From Medicago truncatula (taxonomy: Eukaryota; Streptophyta; Magnoliopsida; Fabales; Fabaceae), in contig NC_053046.1 of the NCBI RefSeq assembly GCF_003473485.1, positions 39,951,832-40,015,831 of the forward strand: a stretch of DNA of 64,000 bases, given 5' to 3'. Within the stretch, counting starts at the first letter, position 1, and every line of letters starts with the position of its first letter. The translations under genes were made by a program, and so were the position numbers. Below are positions 33,180-47,600 of the stretch, piece after piece. The notes beneath the pieces were generated by a model. The model was not told where the DNA came from and did no database searches. It saw only the letters and a list, made by a program, of their open reading frames with translations.

Positions 33180-34468
33180 TTAAATAAGAACTAAAGAAAA
33201 TGGTCTCACCATGACTACAGGATCTTCTTGAACTTGAGCATTAGCATTAGCATTCGCATGAACTTGAGCATTAGCTTGAACTTGAGCAGGAGGAGCACGA
33301 CCATGAGCGGGTTGAGCATGATAACCTTGAGGCGGATGTCCATGCCTGTGATTAATAGCTTTGACAAGTTCTTCTTCAGTCCCAATGCTGCTACGCTTGA
33401 CTTCAGTCAGGTCAGTTTTCTGCTGCTTTTTGTTCGCACGAGCTTGAGTAAACACCATTGAATAGTTGGTAGCTCCCATAGTCTTTTGGTCCCACGCACC
33501 GAACTGAGGCACAGATGATTTAGCATGCTTTTTCTGCATAAATAGGATCATACATTGTAATTAGTACTTTTGTTGTTGCTCATTCTTTTACATGCAGTTG
33601 GGAAAAGTAAAAAACAAAGTTTGTTTCAAAATGGAAGCTTCGTCATGAACTTGTATTGGGTTAATACCCCCTTGATCAAAGCACATTAACCATTTCAAGT
33701 TCAATGTTCGAAACTTCCAATTCAAATACAAAATCTTAAGACGTTAATCTCGGAGTTTCTTGATCTTGTATTGGTTGATGCCCCCTTTAACGCACATCAA
33801 CCAATACAAGCTCAAGGCTCTTATATACTTCTCTACAATATCTATAATATATTGACTACAATATATCAAATGACAATCAATTGTCAACAAGGTCATAAGA
33901 TGAGCTTGGACACAACCATTGATTGCTGCATCAGGAGAAATTTTGGTTAGAAATCAAGAATATAAAAAGCAAAACATTATTTAGAATGTGATTCACCCAA
34001 TAATGATATGATGTTTCTAGTAACTTGAGAAACACTCAAATGTACAACTTTGAATAATTAATATGAATCTCTGAAATGTCAACCTAAAATAATAAAACTT
34101 GGTAACAATTAATTTAAAACTCTAGCTTATAAGCATGTAGCATTATAAATTTCCATTTCTTTGCCTTTTTTTATAAGACAATTACAATTTTTTTTTTTAA
34201 TCTTTCAAAAGGTTGTAATGTTCTTCCAAATTTTTCTTCAGGAGCAACATTTTATGCCCCCAAAATCATTTCGGATGCACACATCCAGAAAATACACAAT
34301 TTATATGTCGTCTGAAAGTAGACCTTGGAACAAATTATGCCGTCATAATCATACTTTCGAAACCATGTGTGATTTTTTAATAGACGTGGGGTCGATAAAG
34401 TTGCTCCTTGTCTTTTTATACATTTTATTACATAGGTTTAGGCTTACCATTCCCTGCTTTTGATCCAT
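33180..34468 (-). CDS. RIN4/NOI-like protein (AvrRpt2-cleavage domain)
   Basis: Exon 1 is 34448-34468 (MDQKQGM) and exon 2 begins at 33533. Exon 2 encodes KSSVPQFGAWDQ and NYSMVFTQARANKK, the NOI motif (VPxFGxWD ... Y..xF..AR) found in RIN4-family membrane-associated immune regulators and targeted by the AvrRpt2 protease. A middle segment (EEELVKAINHRHGHP) and a low-complexity tail (AQVQANAQVHANANANAQVQ) follow. Read through, the frame stops at 33180 (124 residues). However, a strong donor (ATG|GTGAGA) at 33210 suggests a third exon, possibly starting at 32883. Family members usually end in a Cys-containing, acylated tail; a CC-containing stretch exists near 32860 but in a frame I could not join. 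The 3' end is therefore uncertain. Confidence 0.7.
33646..33810. repeat. Two related hairpins in NOI-gene intron 1
   Basis: CTTGTATTGGTTGATG (33765-33780) and CATCAACCAATACAAG (33795-33810) form a perfect 16 bp inverted repeat around a 14-base loop. A diverged version, GAACTTGTATTGGGTTAAT near 33648 and ATTAACCATTTCAAGTTC near 33687, lies about 100 bases away, also with a CCCCCTT loop start. Confidence 0.75.
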
Positions 34469-35440
34469 GGAGGAATGAAGAGGTGAGGGACCTAAGAACA
34501 AGAAGCTATACAAATTAAGGTGTTATTAATGCTACGTTTTCAAGATATATGACCAATTGAATGGTATCTTGATGTTAGAGTCATGGGGTGTTTTAACCAT
34601 AGAAACTATGATAAAACTATAGACATTTTGTTATGCCTCGTATTTAAATCATATCCTAATCTATAAGGAACGGATCAACGGGGCTAACGGATTTTTATGT
34701 GTGATTTTGATAAGAGTAAAAGTAAGACACAAAAAATGTGGCTGTCCATGTTTAGTGTATATATGGTTGGTTATTCTATATTGAACAATATTGCACACGA
34801 TTTTTCACCAAAGAAATGTAACTTCTCAATAACAAAATGTGAAAACAACTTACTTTGCCAAACTGATTTCTGGTATGTGCCACTTTTAGATATTTTTTGA
34901 CAAAATGTGCCACTTTTAGATATAAGTCAGCATTATTTTTTATTTATTTATTTTTAAGTTGAATAACTACAATAACTTTTCCCCCCTAAAGAAAACCAAT
35001 GAATATTGCTACCAATACACTCTTGATATCAACAAAATATCACACTTTCTAACAGGGGCGGATCCGGTATTGAATTATTAGTGGGGCTAAATTTTTATTT
35101 TTTTAAGGAAGACTAAAAAATTTGACAAAATAAATTACATAACTAATAGCATATGTAAATGGTCAATTACTTTGTTCCTTATGCAGTGATGTTGTTTATA
35201 TTTTAGTGAAATTTAACATTTTAGGTATAATTTAAATAACATCATAAAAATGATAAAATAGTTTAAATAAATGTTAAATTCAGAGTAAAATATGGAAGTC
35301 GAGCATAGAAATGATAGTGAAATGTTTAAAAATGGAAGTGATAGTGAAATGTTTGACTTATTTGACTTTGACTAGTGATTTAGTAGGAGGATATATAATT
35401 CATCAGAATTCTACAGTAGAAATGATCGTGAAGGCAAAGG
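34469..35440. other. Intergenic, AT-rich
   Basis: No gene is seen. GGGGCGGATCCGGTATTGAA near 35056 followed by AGTGGGGCTAA is wording I associate with a dispersed legume repeat, but its edges could not be set. Confidence 0.3.
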
Positions 35441-35745
35441 GGAGCTTGTTAGATGTGACGGGATTTTACATCAATTTGATGAACGATGGATTAAAGGTTT
35501 TAATCGTAAAATTGAAGTTTGTGCTCTGAATGCTAAGATGTTGGGTCTTTGTCTGAGATATGGCTTGAAATGAGGGTTTATTTCACTTGATTGTTGAGAG
35601 TGACTCAAAAGTTCTTATTTATAAGGTTACTAACAATTGTAAGATCAATAGATCATACCTTCTTTGGTCCGACGCGTTCAGGAGAGCCTTCGGCGAGATT
35701 GACATACTCGTGAGAAGGTAACGGATGTGTGTTGACTGTTAATCA
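35441..35745 (+). mobile_element. LINE-type RNase H fragment
   Basis: Frames read DERWIKGFNRKIEVCALNAKM, given here from about 35479, then LIVESDSKVLIYKVTNN and LLWSDAFRRAFGEIDI. This is the RNase H end of a plant non-LTR element, with stops and frameshifts. It is distinct from the longer fragment at 18450. Confidence 0.6.
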
Positions 35746-35964
35746 AATTTTAGCCTATCTTTAAATTTTTGGAATATGTATTTTAGAGTCTCTTCCTAAT
35801 GAACTTCAAAATGTCATATTTGATGATATTTTCAGGACTTAGGAGTTCATTAGGAGGAGAAAATGAATTAGGAGTTAGGACCCAATGAAAGTATTTTTCA
35901 TATTTTAAGATGCATGTTAGCAATTGGAGGTGTTAAAGAGCAAGTTTCACTAGAATCTTTCTCA

Positions 35965-35992
35965 AAGCCCAACCCAAAAATATCTATATAAA
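35965..35992 (+). promoter_or_regulatory. Core promoter of the p14-like gene
   Basis: AAGCCCAACCC (a site II-like element typical of plant housekeeping genes) is followed by TATATAAA at 35985-35992, about 97 bases before the ATG. Confidence 0.6.
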
Positions 35993-36088
35993 CAAAACCT
36001 CACCGCATAGAAAATTCTTTCTCTTTCCAGAAACCCTTCGAAAATTTTCCTTCACTTTCTCAAACTTTCCTTCACTTTCTCGCCGGCG

Positions 36089-36463
36089 ATGACAACAATC
36101 AGTCTCCGGAAGGGAAACACCCGTCTTCCACCGGAAGTAAACCGCGTCCTGTACGTCCGCAACCTTCCCTTTAACATCACCAGCGAAGAAATGTACGATA
36201 TCTTCGGCAAATACGGCGCAATTCGTCAGATCCGAATCGGAACTAACAAAGACACTCGCGGCACTGCTTTCGTCGTCTACGAAGATATCTATGATGCGAA
36301 AACCGCTGTCGATCATCTCTCCGGGTTCAATGTTGCTAATCGGTATTTGATTGTGCTTTATTATCAACAAGCGAAGATGAGTAAGAAGTTTGATCAGAAG
36401 AAAAAGGAGGATGAGATTGCTAGGATGCAGGAGAAGTATGGTGTTTCCACCAAAGACAAGTAA
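36089..36463 (+). CDS. SF3b p14-like splicing factor (SF3B6/SF3B14)
   Basis: A 124-residue single-exon RRM protein. [20 protein letters not shown] and [19 protein letters not shown] are near-diagnostic of SF3b p14, the U2 snRNP subunit that sits by the branch-point adenosine and binds SF3B1. RNP2 is LYVRNL (residues about 21-26) and RNP1 is RGTAFVVY (about 58-65). [19 protein letters not shown] is also conserved. The C-terminal basic/acidic helix ([15 protein letters not shown]) matches the family. Length matches plant orthologues. The region just upstream of the ATG is GC-richer than its surroundings and ends CGCCGGCGATG, a good context. It is probably constitutive. Confidence 0.95.
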   Translation: MTTISLRKGNTRLPPEVNRVLYVRNLPFNITSEEMYDIFGKYGAIRQIRIGTNKDTRGTAFVVYEDIYDAKTAVDHLSGFNVANRYLIVLYYQQAKMSKKFDQKKKEDEIARMQEKYGVSTKDK

Positions 36464-36649
36464 TTGATGATATGTAAGTGATTTTTATGAAATTAGGGTT
36501 CTTCGATGTTTTAGGGTTTTTAAGAAATTAACTTTGTAAAATTATGAATGGATACTTCATTTTGTAATGAGATAAATCGTGATTATTGTTACTTTAGTGC
36601 TTTATATTTGAATTTGTCACTATAGATGATTTGGTTTGAGATTAAGGGT

Positions 36650-36860
36650 TGTTTGGATTGAATTATTTTAGTTTATAGCTAATGCAAACAACTTATTTTC
36701 GGTATTCTTTAGGATAGCTTGTGAAAACATATTATGTCTTATGTGCATGTTGGATCGACTTATTTCAGCTTATCCAATGAATAAGTACTTATAACACTGT
36801 TTTGGAGAATTTATGAGAACAACTTATAATATGTTGGTTGTGAAATTATGGTTTTCGAGA
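36650..36860. mobile_element. MITE-like dispersed element
   Basis: GGGTTGTTTGGATTGAATTA begins the block, followed by AACTTATTTTC, AGCTTGTGAAAAC and AATAAGTACTTATAAC. It is a member of the family at 44940. A second partial start (GGATTGAATAATTTGAG) occurs near 37048. Confidence 0.55.
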
Positions 36861-39150
36861 AATTTAGGGTTTCTTTTGCTGTTTAAGGGTTTTCGAGAAA
36901 TTCAGTGTAAAACAATGGTTGGATGATTGATTTGATATTGAATAGTGTTATTTATATATTAAGATAGTTCATGATGCATGTTACTTTTTCTGCTGTGCTG
37001 TTGAATTGGCCACTAAAATATGATTTGGTTTGAGATTAAGGGCCTTCTGGATTGAATAATTTGAGTTTATGTACTAACATGGAACTTATGAAAACAGATA
37101 TGTGTGCAGTGTGTTTGTTGCTTGATCAAAACAGATATGTGTGTTTGTAGTGTTAAGCCCTTACAAGTGTTTTAAGACTTTTGTAATTTAAAACACTAGA
37201 ACAGTGTTTGGGTTTCTCCTCTCTCAATTTGTCTCACTCCTGCTGTCATTTTGCAGTCACCGCTGAAAATCCACTGTTGAATGTTGATATAATGCAGAGT
37301 TGAGTATTTTCAAGAGTAGAAGAAAGTTTACATGATGTATTAGTGATAAATTGTCTCAAGTCAATTTGGCAAGTCAGCTATTTGTATTGAGTAATGAATT
37401 GGACATGGATTTGGCAAAGTGAGCTGTTTGTATCATGTAATGAATTGTAAATGGTTTCTGGTGGAATACATAAGAGATAATCTAAGTTATTTGACAAATT
37501 ATCAAAGATATTATTAGCTTTTTGATATATTCCAACAATTTTGAATATTGTAATGCATGAATAATCTTTGATGTGAACTGAGTGACTCAATAGTGCATTC
37601 TTTTTTGCCAATTGTCATTTGACATATTTATTCAATTGTCAAATGAAAAGGGATTGAAGGAGTGTTACTAAAAGTACCCATTTGATTATGCTTTGGTCTG
37701 TTTCATTCATTGAAGCAGGAACTTCACATACTCACTACATGCACCTTATTCGACGACAGTTTTGTTTTCGTTCTTCAAAAATAGACGACACAGGCACTTA
37801 GTGTGTTGTGATGCGGATTTGAATTTGCAGTTTCCATTTCTCATCATTTAGTGTGTATCAGTTTGGGTTTGCCGCTAAACTCTCAATAACCAAAAAGAAA
37901 AATATATATTCTTCTAATTTCAGTTTTTGTTTTTATATATGAATGTTTATGGTAGTAGTACCCTTTGCAATCAAAGTTGTTGGGGCAACCTTTATGATGA
38001 AAAGAAATTGGATAAAGCAAGGAGCTTTGTGAATGTGGGGATAATAACAAGATTGCATATAGCTTGCTGTCTTGTGTTTTAATGCATTGCGAGAAGGACA
38101 AAATTGAACAAGCATCATGTGGCTCTCTCGTGAATACTTCCACTGTCTTAAATAAATATACACAAGCTTCCTATAAGAATGGATGCTCCAAAACATGATA
38201 TATATATATCTATCATCCATTTTAAAAGAAGTCTTTATGTTAAATGATACAATTTATTTTTATTTGATAAATAAGTTACATGACACAATTTTATACCTTT
38301 TTTTTATTTTTTTATTAATCTGTGTAATCTTGCATGAAATCTTTACTAGTTGTTAGTACAAACTGATGATTGAGACTCCGAGATAAGATTCAAAGACTGG
38401 AAGTGTTCATAATTTTTGGCCAAAGTTTCATGATGTGTTAAGATTCATAGACCGAGTCCCAGCTTTGAAACCACTGCCACGGTCAACACATATGTGGATC
38501 AATCTTAGAATTATAAGCTTGACTTATTAAGATTTTTGTGACATCTCTCCATTGGATGATGGCCTAGGAGGACTTGAAATTCATGTAAACTTCAGAAGAT
38601 TAGAAAAACTACAGAATGGAATTACAATTTACAAAGCTAAACAAATTGAGGTTTCTGGATTTGTCTCGGTGTACAATCGAAGAGGACTTACCATGATCAG
38701 TTTGTACGAAGTATGTATCTTGTCCGACACAGCACCGACACATATGCTTACATTGAATCATGTCATATTCTCAAATTATTATTGGTGTCCGTGTCATGTT
38801 TGATGTCCATGTCCGTGCTTCATAGGAAAGAATGCATGTATGTCTTTGAGAGGAAAATCTGTGCAAGACTAAAATATTGTTTTCACAGATTGAAGAGTTC
38901 AAAGCCATTAGATTTTTGAAGAAAAGGACCGAGAGACATTTTTCAAGGCTTCAGCAAAGTTATGATTATCGAAAGATTTGTTCACACATTGAAGCTGTCA
39001 TTTGACATAATCAAGAGTCGGTCAAGTATACATGGCACTATAAACAAGCTCATAAGTTATTTTATAATTATACATTATACTGAAAGTGGGTAAGCATGAA
39101 TTAAATATTGCATATGATGTGTGACATGCATATTTCCAACATAAGACCAC
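36861..39150. other. Intergenic; no gene recognised
   Basis: AT-rich. It includes a TA-dinucleotide run near 38198, a GACAC-rich repeat at 38715-38830, and short open frames without recognisable domains (for example 38552-38803 on the plus strand). Confidence 0.35.
38715..38830. repeat. GACAC-rich dispersed repeat
   Basis: TTGTCCGACACAGCACCGAC, an A/T bridge with TCTCAAATTATTATTGG, then GTGTCCGTGTCATG and CCGTGCTTCATAGG. The last phrase is the reverse-oriented end also seen at 48640-48680. Confidence 0.65.
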
Positions 39151-39174
39151 TAACTGTCTTGGGAGCAATAAAAT

Positions 39175-39185
39175 GTCCCACATCG
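39175..39185 (+). promoter_or_regulatory. USE element of the 7SL-like RNA gene
   Basis: GTCCCACATCG is a perfect plant USE. A TATA-like TTTATAGG starts at 39210, 24 bases after the USE. This is shorter than the 32-base gap at U1 and matches the three-turn spacing of plant Pol III snRNA-type genes. Confidence 0.85.
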
Positions 39186-39239
39186 TTTAAAACATAATTA
39201 ATGCAATGGTTTATAGGCTTCCAACACAGCCAATTGTTT

Positions 39240-39543
39240 GCTGAGTTGATTAACACCAACTTGTGACCCATGTGGGAGCAACAAAGGGATGGAACATGGC
39301 TGTGTCTTAACAGGTTGGGCTGTAGGGTACACTAAGCTGGCTTGCCCACTCCAAGTTGAGAGTTGGGCCATGGGATTTGGGCGAAGGCTCAGGTCTCCTG
39401 GTCCCTAGAACGGAGGGAACCGCATGAGGCTGGTTTCACAGAGCAGTGAACACTTCCTTCTCTCGACAGTGGAGGGATTACAGGCTGCTGCATTCTCGGT
39501 CCATATAGCCTGGTGAGCCTAGCCCATTGAACCATCACTTTTT
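39240..39543 (+). ncRNA. Probable 7SL (signal recognition particle) RNA
   Basis: The promoter has Pol III-type USE and TATA spacing; a T6 terminator is at 39539-39544, giving about 300 nt, the length of plant 7SL. The 5' domain reads GCTGAGTTG, AACTTGTGACCC and TGTGGGAGCA. AGTTG pairs with CAACT (helix 3) and CCCA with TGGG (helix 4), keeping the SRP Alu-fold layout. The S-domain region has CTGGTTTCACAGAGCAGTG, matching the helix 8 GGU...AGCAG asymmetric loop. GACAGTGGAGGGATTACAGG near the 3' side resembles the conserved CAGU-GGGAU element. Several positions differ from 7SL as I remember it, so it may be a divergent paralogue. RNase MRP RNA and telomerase RNA use similar promoters; no telomere template was seen. 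Confidence 0.72.
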
Positions 39544-39544
39544 T

Positions 39545-40241
39545 GCTCTGTCTCTTATTTGAGGCAAAATAATCTGAGCATTTGACTTGTGATTTTGCTT
39601 TGTGACTCTAGTGATCAAAAGATGCTGAGGTCTGTTATCGACATATATGTTCCAAGTAATTATTTATTGCATCTCTTAAGTTTTAAATTTTACTTTTCAA
39701 AAATTAGGTTGCCTTATTCACCATTTTGCAGGTGGCTGACTGTTAACTAAATATACATGCCTATTTTCTTGTCAGAATGATCAAAAGTGTAACCAAATTG
39801 AAATATAAATATAAGTTTTTTTTATCAAATTTAGAGTTAACAATGCACAAGTTTTTTTTTTTTTTTTGGTAAGAACATTGCACATGTTTAAACCTAGTAT
39901 TGACTAGGAGACAATACAAATATAAACACCCTTTTAATTGTTTCCTAAGTAAAGATCAATTACAATATAAGATATGTTACAAGGAAACGAAAAAATGCAA
40001 AACCAACCGACCGAACACCTGACATGATTTTACATTTTTTAAAGGTTGGTTTAAGTTCTTTTCCACCCTCCTATTTTGTTTGTTTTCACCTTTGCACATT
40101 CCTCACCCATAACCCTTTCCAACCAAACAACTACCAAGCTTTACATTCTGTGGATTTTCACTCATCAGCATCTGGAATTTTTAAAATCACCAAATGCTGA
40201 AAGAGATAATTATCTCTGTTGAATCTTCCCATAGACCCTTA
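39545..40241. other. Intergenic and CDPK 3' flank
   Basis: AT-rich; no gene is seen. It contains the convergent 3' UTR of the minus-strand kinase gene. Confidence 0.4.
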
Positions 40242-42679
<2,438 letters not shown>

Positions 42680-44195
42680 GGTGGAAGGGAGAATCAATCA
42701 GAAGAAAAGGGATGGCAGGAATTTGGAAGGAAAGAAAAAATAGGTGATGGAAAAAAGGTGGTGAATGTTACAACATTGTGAATAATGAATTGAGAAAAGT
42801 GTTATTGGAAGCACATGCACATAAAAAAAAGTCTAAAAAAAACTTAGGAGAAAAATTAAAGGGTATTAAAAAGGATAGTTTGTTGATTAATGACAGATAG
42901 GAATGATGATTGAAACAAAAAAAAATTAGAGGAAGGTGATGGATTTTAGGAAGGAAAGAGATATTGGTGTGTGTCATACGTTGCAAGGGGTTAAGGATTT
43001 TATTGAGACAAAGGTTTGGAGGAAATTTCGGAGATAGAAAGAATAAAAATGGATTTTGGTCTGTTACAAATGTCAAAGAATCTTGTTATAACATCGTACA
43101 TATGTAACAGTAGTTAGTAACTAACAAGTAACATAACAATTAACAACACATGACAAATGACATGGTTTTCTTCTTTTCATAGCAAAAAAGTGAAAAAATC
43201 TACACATGTATATTGTACAATACTGGTCTTTAAATATATTTTGAAAGATACTCTTTAAAGTATAATAATAATAGTTTAAAAATAATGAGTCAATTAAAAA
43301 GTATGTAAAAATTTCAAATGAGATACCTAACATTAAGTAAATATTAACAAAGCCACCAATAAAAATAATGAATCAAACATAAGGTTATTTGCTGAATTAG
43401 CATACATTGAAGCATTCAAATAAAAAAAATACAACTCTTCACGTTTGCACATTGTTGTTTAGGATACCCTACGAAGTTTCTTCAAAAAATAAATAAATAT
43501 AGTACAAAAGTTGGCAGCACGTTGAATGAAAACTGCCGAATGCATAAGCAATCAGCAGATTGTAAAATCAAGAAAGAAGTGGTCTACATAAACTGATTCA
43601 GATTGGGGTTCGGTAATGGGAAAGTTCAGACTGTGTCAATTTTGTTCTTGCAGACATCACCATCCATATTGTCTTAATATTACACATAATCGGTGATTAT
43701 TCCGCTTAACCTCTAAAATAAGCCGATTGAGAGTTGCGTTCTTATAAAAAGAAAACCAAGTCGTAACTCCAAATATATTTTGTGCAGTCAGGAATTACAA
43801 TCCTATAAAGCAATTACCCACATCATCATCCATAATAGAATAAATTGTCACATGTTTGTTTTTAGAAGAGTTACCATCTCCGACTCTTTGGTTATCGTTA
43901 AGAACTAAAGTGACTAACAAATTAAACAGACCATTCAATAGCAAAAGCCATATAATAATTATTACATTGGAATTTAGACTAGGACTGGTTCATTTTTTTA
44001 ATAACAAAATCACTTTAAAAGCTTTTGGGAAGAAAAAAAATAGATTGATGATTATAATTCTGAAAAAATGTAATTATAATTAGTTTTCAAAATAAAAAGG
44101 TGTTTTTATAATTGAATTAATAAAAACCTCTACTTTACATGGAATTTCTAAAACCTAAAGTCACCATTTTAACAATCTCAAAATCACTTTTAGGA
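42680..44195. other. CDPK upstream region and intergenic DNA
   Basis: A/T-rich promoter and leader of the kinase gene, then intergenic sequence. No further gene is seen. Confidence 0.4.
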
Positions 44196-44652
44196 GAACA
44201 CACAGACAGAGAGGGCCACATAAATTTTTTGTCCTCATGCTGAAAGAGTCATGGAATTGAAAAGGCACCACACAGACATAAACAATTGTAGGCGAAAGAA
44301 ATCAAATAAGAAAAGTAACAGTTAGATGCAGAGGAAACCAAAAACACCTTGTAGGGACCTGATATATAAATCTTAATTTTTTGAAACAAGAACTTAAGAA
44401 GCCTTCAATTCTTGATCCAAAATAAGCACATTTCCAATATTTATTGGTCAAGATTTAGGTAAGGCATCTAGATCTACTATTTCCTTTGGTATTATTTGTG
44501 AACATCGCATGCCTTGCCTCTCAAGTAAAAGTTGAAATTTCCAAAGAGTGTGACCTGCTACAATATTGAATGCATTCCTCTCGCAAAATCTTGATCTCAT
44601 GCAAGGAAAAATGCTCACATGCAAGAAGAGGAAAGTGGCAGAATCATGTAAA

Positions 44653-47600
44653 TCAGTATGTAGGAACTGACGGATCGACCTTCACCGCATAGGCATGGAT
44701 TCCTCCGGAAATATTGTATACTTTCCTGAACCCCTGAAACATTGACAATGGCACAATCAAAAGTCAATACATAGAAAACAATATATGATAGGAACATTGG
44801 TACTGTATTACAAAGAAATATGACATAAAATCTCCATTTATTACAATTACAGTACTTCTTAATTGACTAGCAGTCCTCACATCCCTCCCATTATTTATAC
44901 ACATTGTCATATTTCATCCTCTCTAACTACCTGAATCTACTATGGGTTTGCTTGGAATTAATTATTTGAGCTTATCTATAGCCATAAGCACTAGTGACTT
45001 GTGAGACTGTTTCAGGGAGCTTAGGGAAACAACTCATGACATGTGCATATATGATAAGTTGTTTGATTTTAGTCTATTTATTATTATTGAAATAGTTTAT
45101 ACATAAGCACTTGTATGATACATGCGTTTATGTTATAAACAAGTTGTTAATCCAAACAAGGCCAACTGTCTGATTGTAACTAACTAATGGGGTTATGTGA
45201 CAGTTCAAAGTATATTAAATTAAATTAGAAAACAGTGACTACAAGAACATGAGAATTGATTCCTAAATATGTCAGTTCAAATTCCAAAAACATATATAGG
45301 AACTGTCTTTGTTCAGGAGGTCTTAAAAATCATCACAAAATTTATTTTCATCAATGTTGTCAATCGCGGAGCTCTACAATAACCACTATTAGACAACACT
45401 ATATACTAAATCATAGAACAATAACGGTTTGTTAAAATTCCACTATGCTATGGTACTATAGCCCGCTATTTTACAACACAGACTTTTATTTTGGGTAGAC
45501 TTTTTACAACACAGACTTTGATAAAGCGAAAACCGTTTTATTCAATTATTTGTCTACAATACAACATTCTCTATCTTTTTTAATTTTGAAAAGGACAACA
45601 TTCTCTACCTTAAAAGCAATTTACAAATATTACATGCATGAAACAACAATTGTCTGCATGGACTCAGAATTACACTAATATCAGTATGTGAACAAGTTTC
45701 AAGGCAAAAAAACGCATAGACATTAGACATGCTTACACTTTTAAGGACAAAAACTGTTTACCTGTGACTGCAACCACCTGGCAACCTGTAAAGACCGCAC
45801 TCCGTGATGACACTGCATTCAGAAGTCAGGTTATCAATATGCATGCACCAGAGAGAAAGGAAAAAAAAAACTACGCAGCTAATTCAGCTTCAATATTGAA
45901 AATCAAAATAAAGATGAATGAACTGAAACATCAAAAAACAAAGGCTTCTAACTATTCAAACTTGGACTGCTAAAGTTGTGCTTACCAGAACATATGTATC
46001 CTTTTGAAGATCAAATTTCGAATTTATTTCAGGCCCCCAGGTTCCAAATTGTCGAAGGGGAAGAACTGTAAATCCTGGCAAAGATGCGGTGGTCCTGTGT
46101 ATGATGCGAGAATCATTAAAAGATATAGGAAAACCAAAATCAACCACTGACGTAAACATAAGCAATATAAAAGAAAAATTCAAAAAACTAAAGAGAAAAA
46201 GAAAAATATTAGAAAATAAAATCATATAAAAGCAGATATCCATGAGATATCAAAAGGGAATTAGCGTTGAAATGCTCTCAATACTTTCTAGTGAATTATA
46301 GATCAGCTTGATATTCTCTTTTGTGCAAGCTCATTTCCTCATCAACTTATCATCACTAACTCAACATGCTAAGTAGTAACGGTATTAAACTAAATGAACA
46401 TATACAGATCATACAAGAATGCATTTCAGTGATTGAAAACTAGTTAAAAGTTGATGAAAATAGGAGCATACACTTCTTCAGGCTCTCGAACATCAATCAA
46501 CTGTGCCTCCTCCAAGAAATTGGGATCTTGAAATTTCACATGCAGCTCATCAGGTTGAATGTCTAGAAGTACTGGTTCTTCCCTGACAATTAATGGAGTA
46601 AATTTACAAGGCATGAGAAACTCATTAAAACAAACAACTACTATCATCCCATAAGGTGATGTTGGCTAATTGGATCAAACAATCAATTAGGGTTAATAAA
46701 TAGCCAAATATTCAATGAATTTCACATTGGAACTAAACACATCTTATCATCCAACTTAAAAAGCATATGCCTGGAAATACCTCTCAGATAAAACTTGCAG
46801 CAAGTGCCATCCAAATTGGGTCTTGCACCTTACAATTTTGTTTAAAGGTGCACTAAACGCAGCCTCCTCAAATTCAGGAACCTGTCGCATTTTCATAATT
46901 AGAGATATGTTCAATCACATAACTGTACTATTGCAGTTCATAGAATTTGGGTTGGTCTAATTCAACACTACAAAATCAACTTGACTTGTAAGATGATGAC
47001 TACTCAAATTTATTAGTACTTTTTTTTGGTTGAAAAAACTTGATCTAAAACACAAGACGTATCCGGTGGCAAAAAAGGTTACAACCACACTGCCTATACA
47101 GAGCATAGGTAACATAACACCTAAACAGAAAACCCCAACTTAAAAGAGAGAATTAATTAACCACTCCTCAAACAAAAGAAATAGACGCTCTCTCCTAACA
47201 CATAACCAAGCTAGGCTCACCAAACAATCCACAGGAAGCCACAGAACAATCCACTTCCTATTAGACAAAAGCAAATAAAATTCTCAGGCCCCACTAAACT
47301 AAATCAAAACTAACACAACACCACACAAAGAGGCCCTTCACGGCTATTTAGATCTCTAGGCTGTGTAGGACTAACCCAGCCTCTCACACCCAGCAAAATT
47401 AAGGTGCTCGAAGCTGCAATGAAGGAAATTTAAAAGCCAAATTTAAGATGGCTAGGGGAAGACCACAATCAAGGCAAAATTTCCAACACCCTGCCTCACA
47501 ACCTGGCATAAATTGGACTAGGGGCATGGACAATGCGGGCAGTCCAACAACAGATCTAGGATAGACTCCGATATCATCTTAGAGTTTGGGTTGAGTCTAA

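Noticed and set aside
33765-33810. A microRNA precursor
   Set aside because: The arms are only 16 bp with a short loop, too small for a plant pre-miRNA duplex of about 21 bp with flanking stem.
39240-39543. Telomerase RNA as the identity of the Pol III transcript
   Set aside because: The promoter type fits, but no template complementary to TTTAGGG repeats is seen on the transcript strand, while SRP-like helix 3/4 and helix 8 features are.
42680-42697. Kinase start at the upstream ATG (MILPST)
   Set aside because: It would place six residues before MGNCC and abolish N-terminal myristoylation, which the clade relies on.
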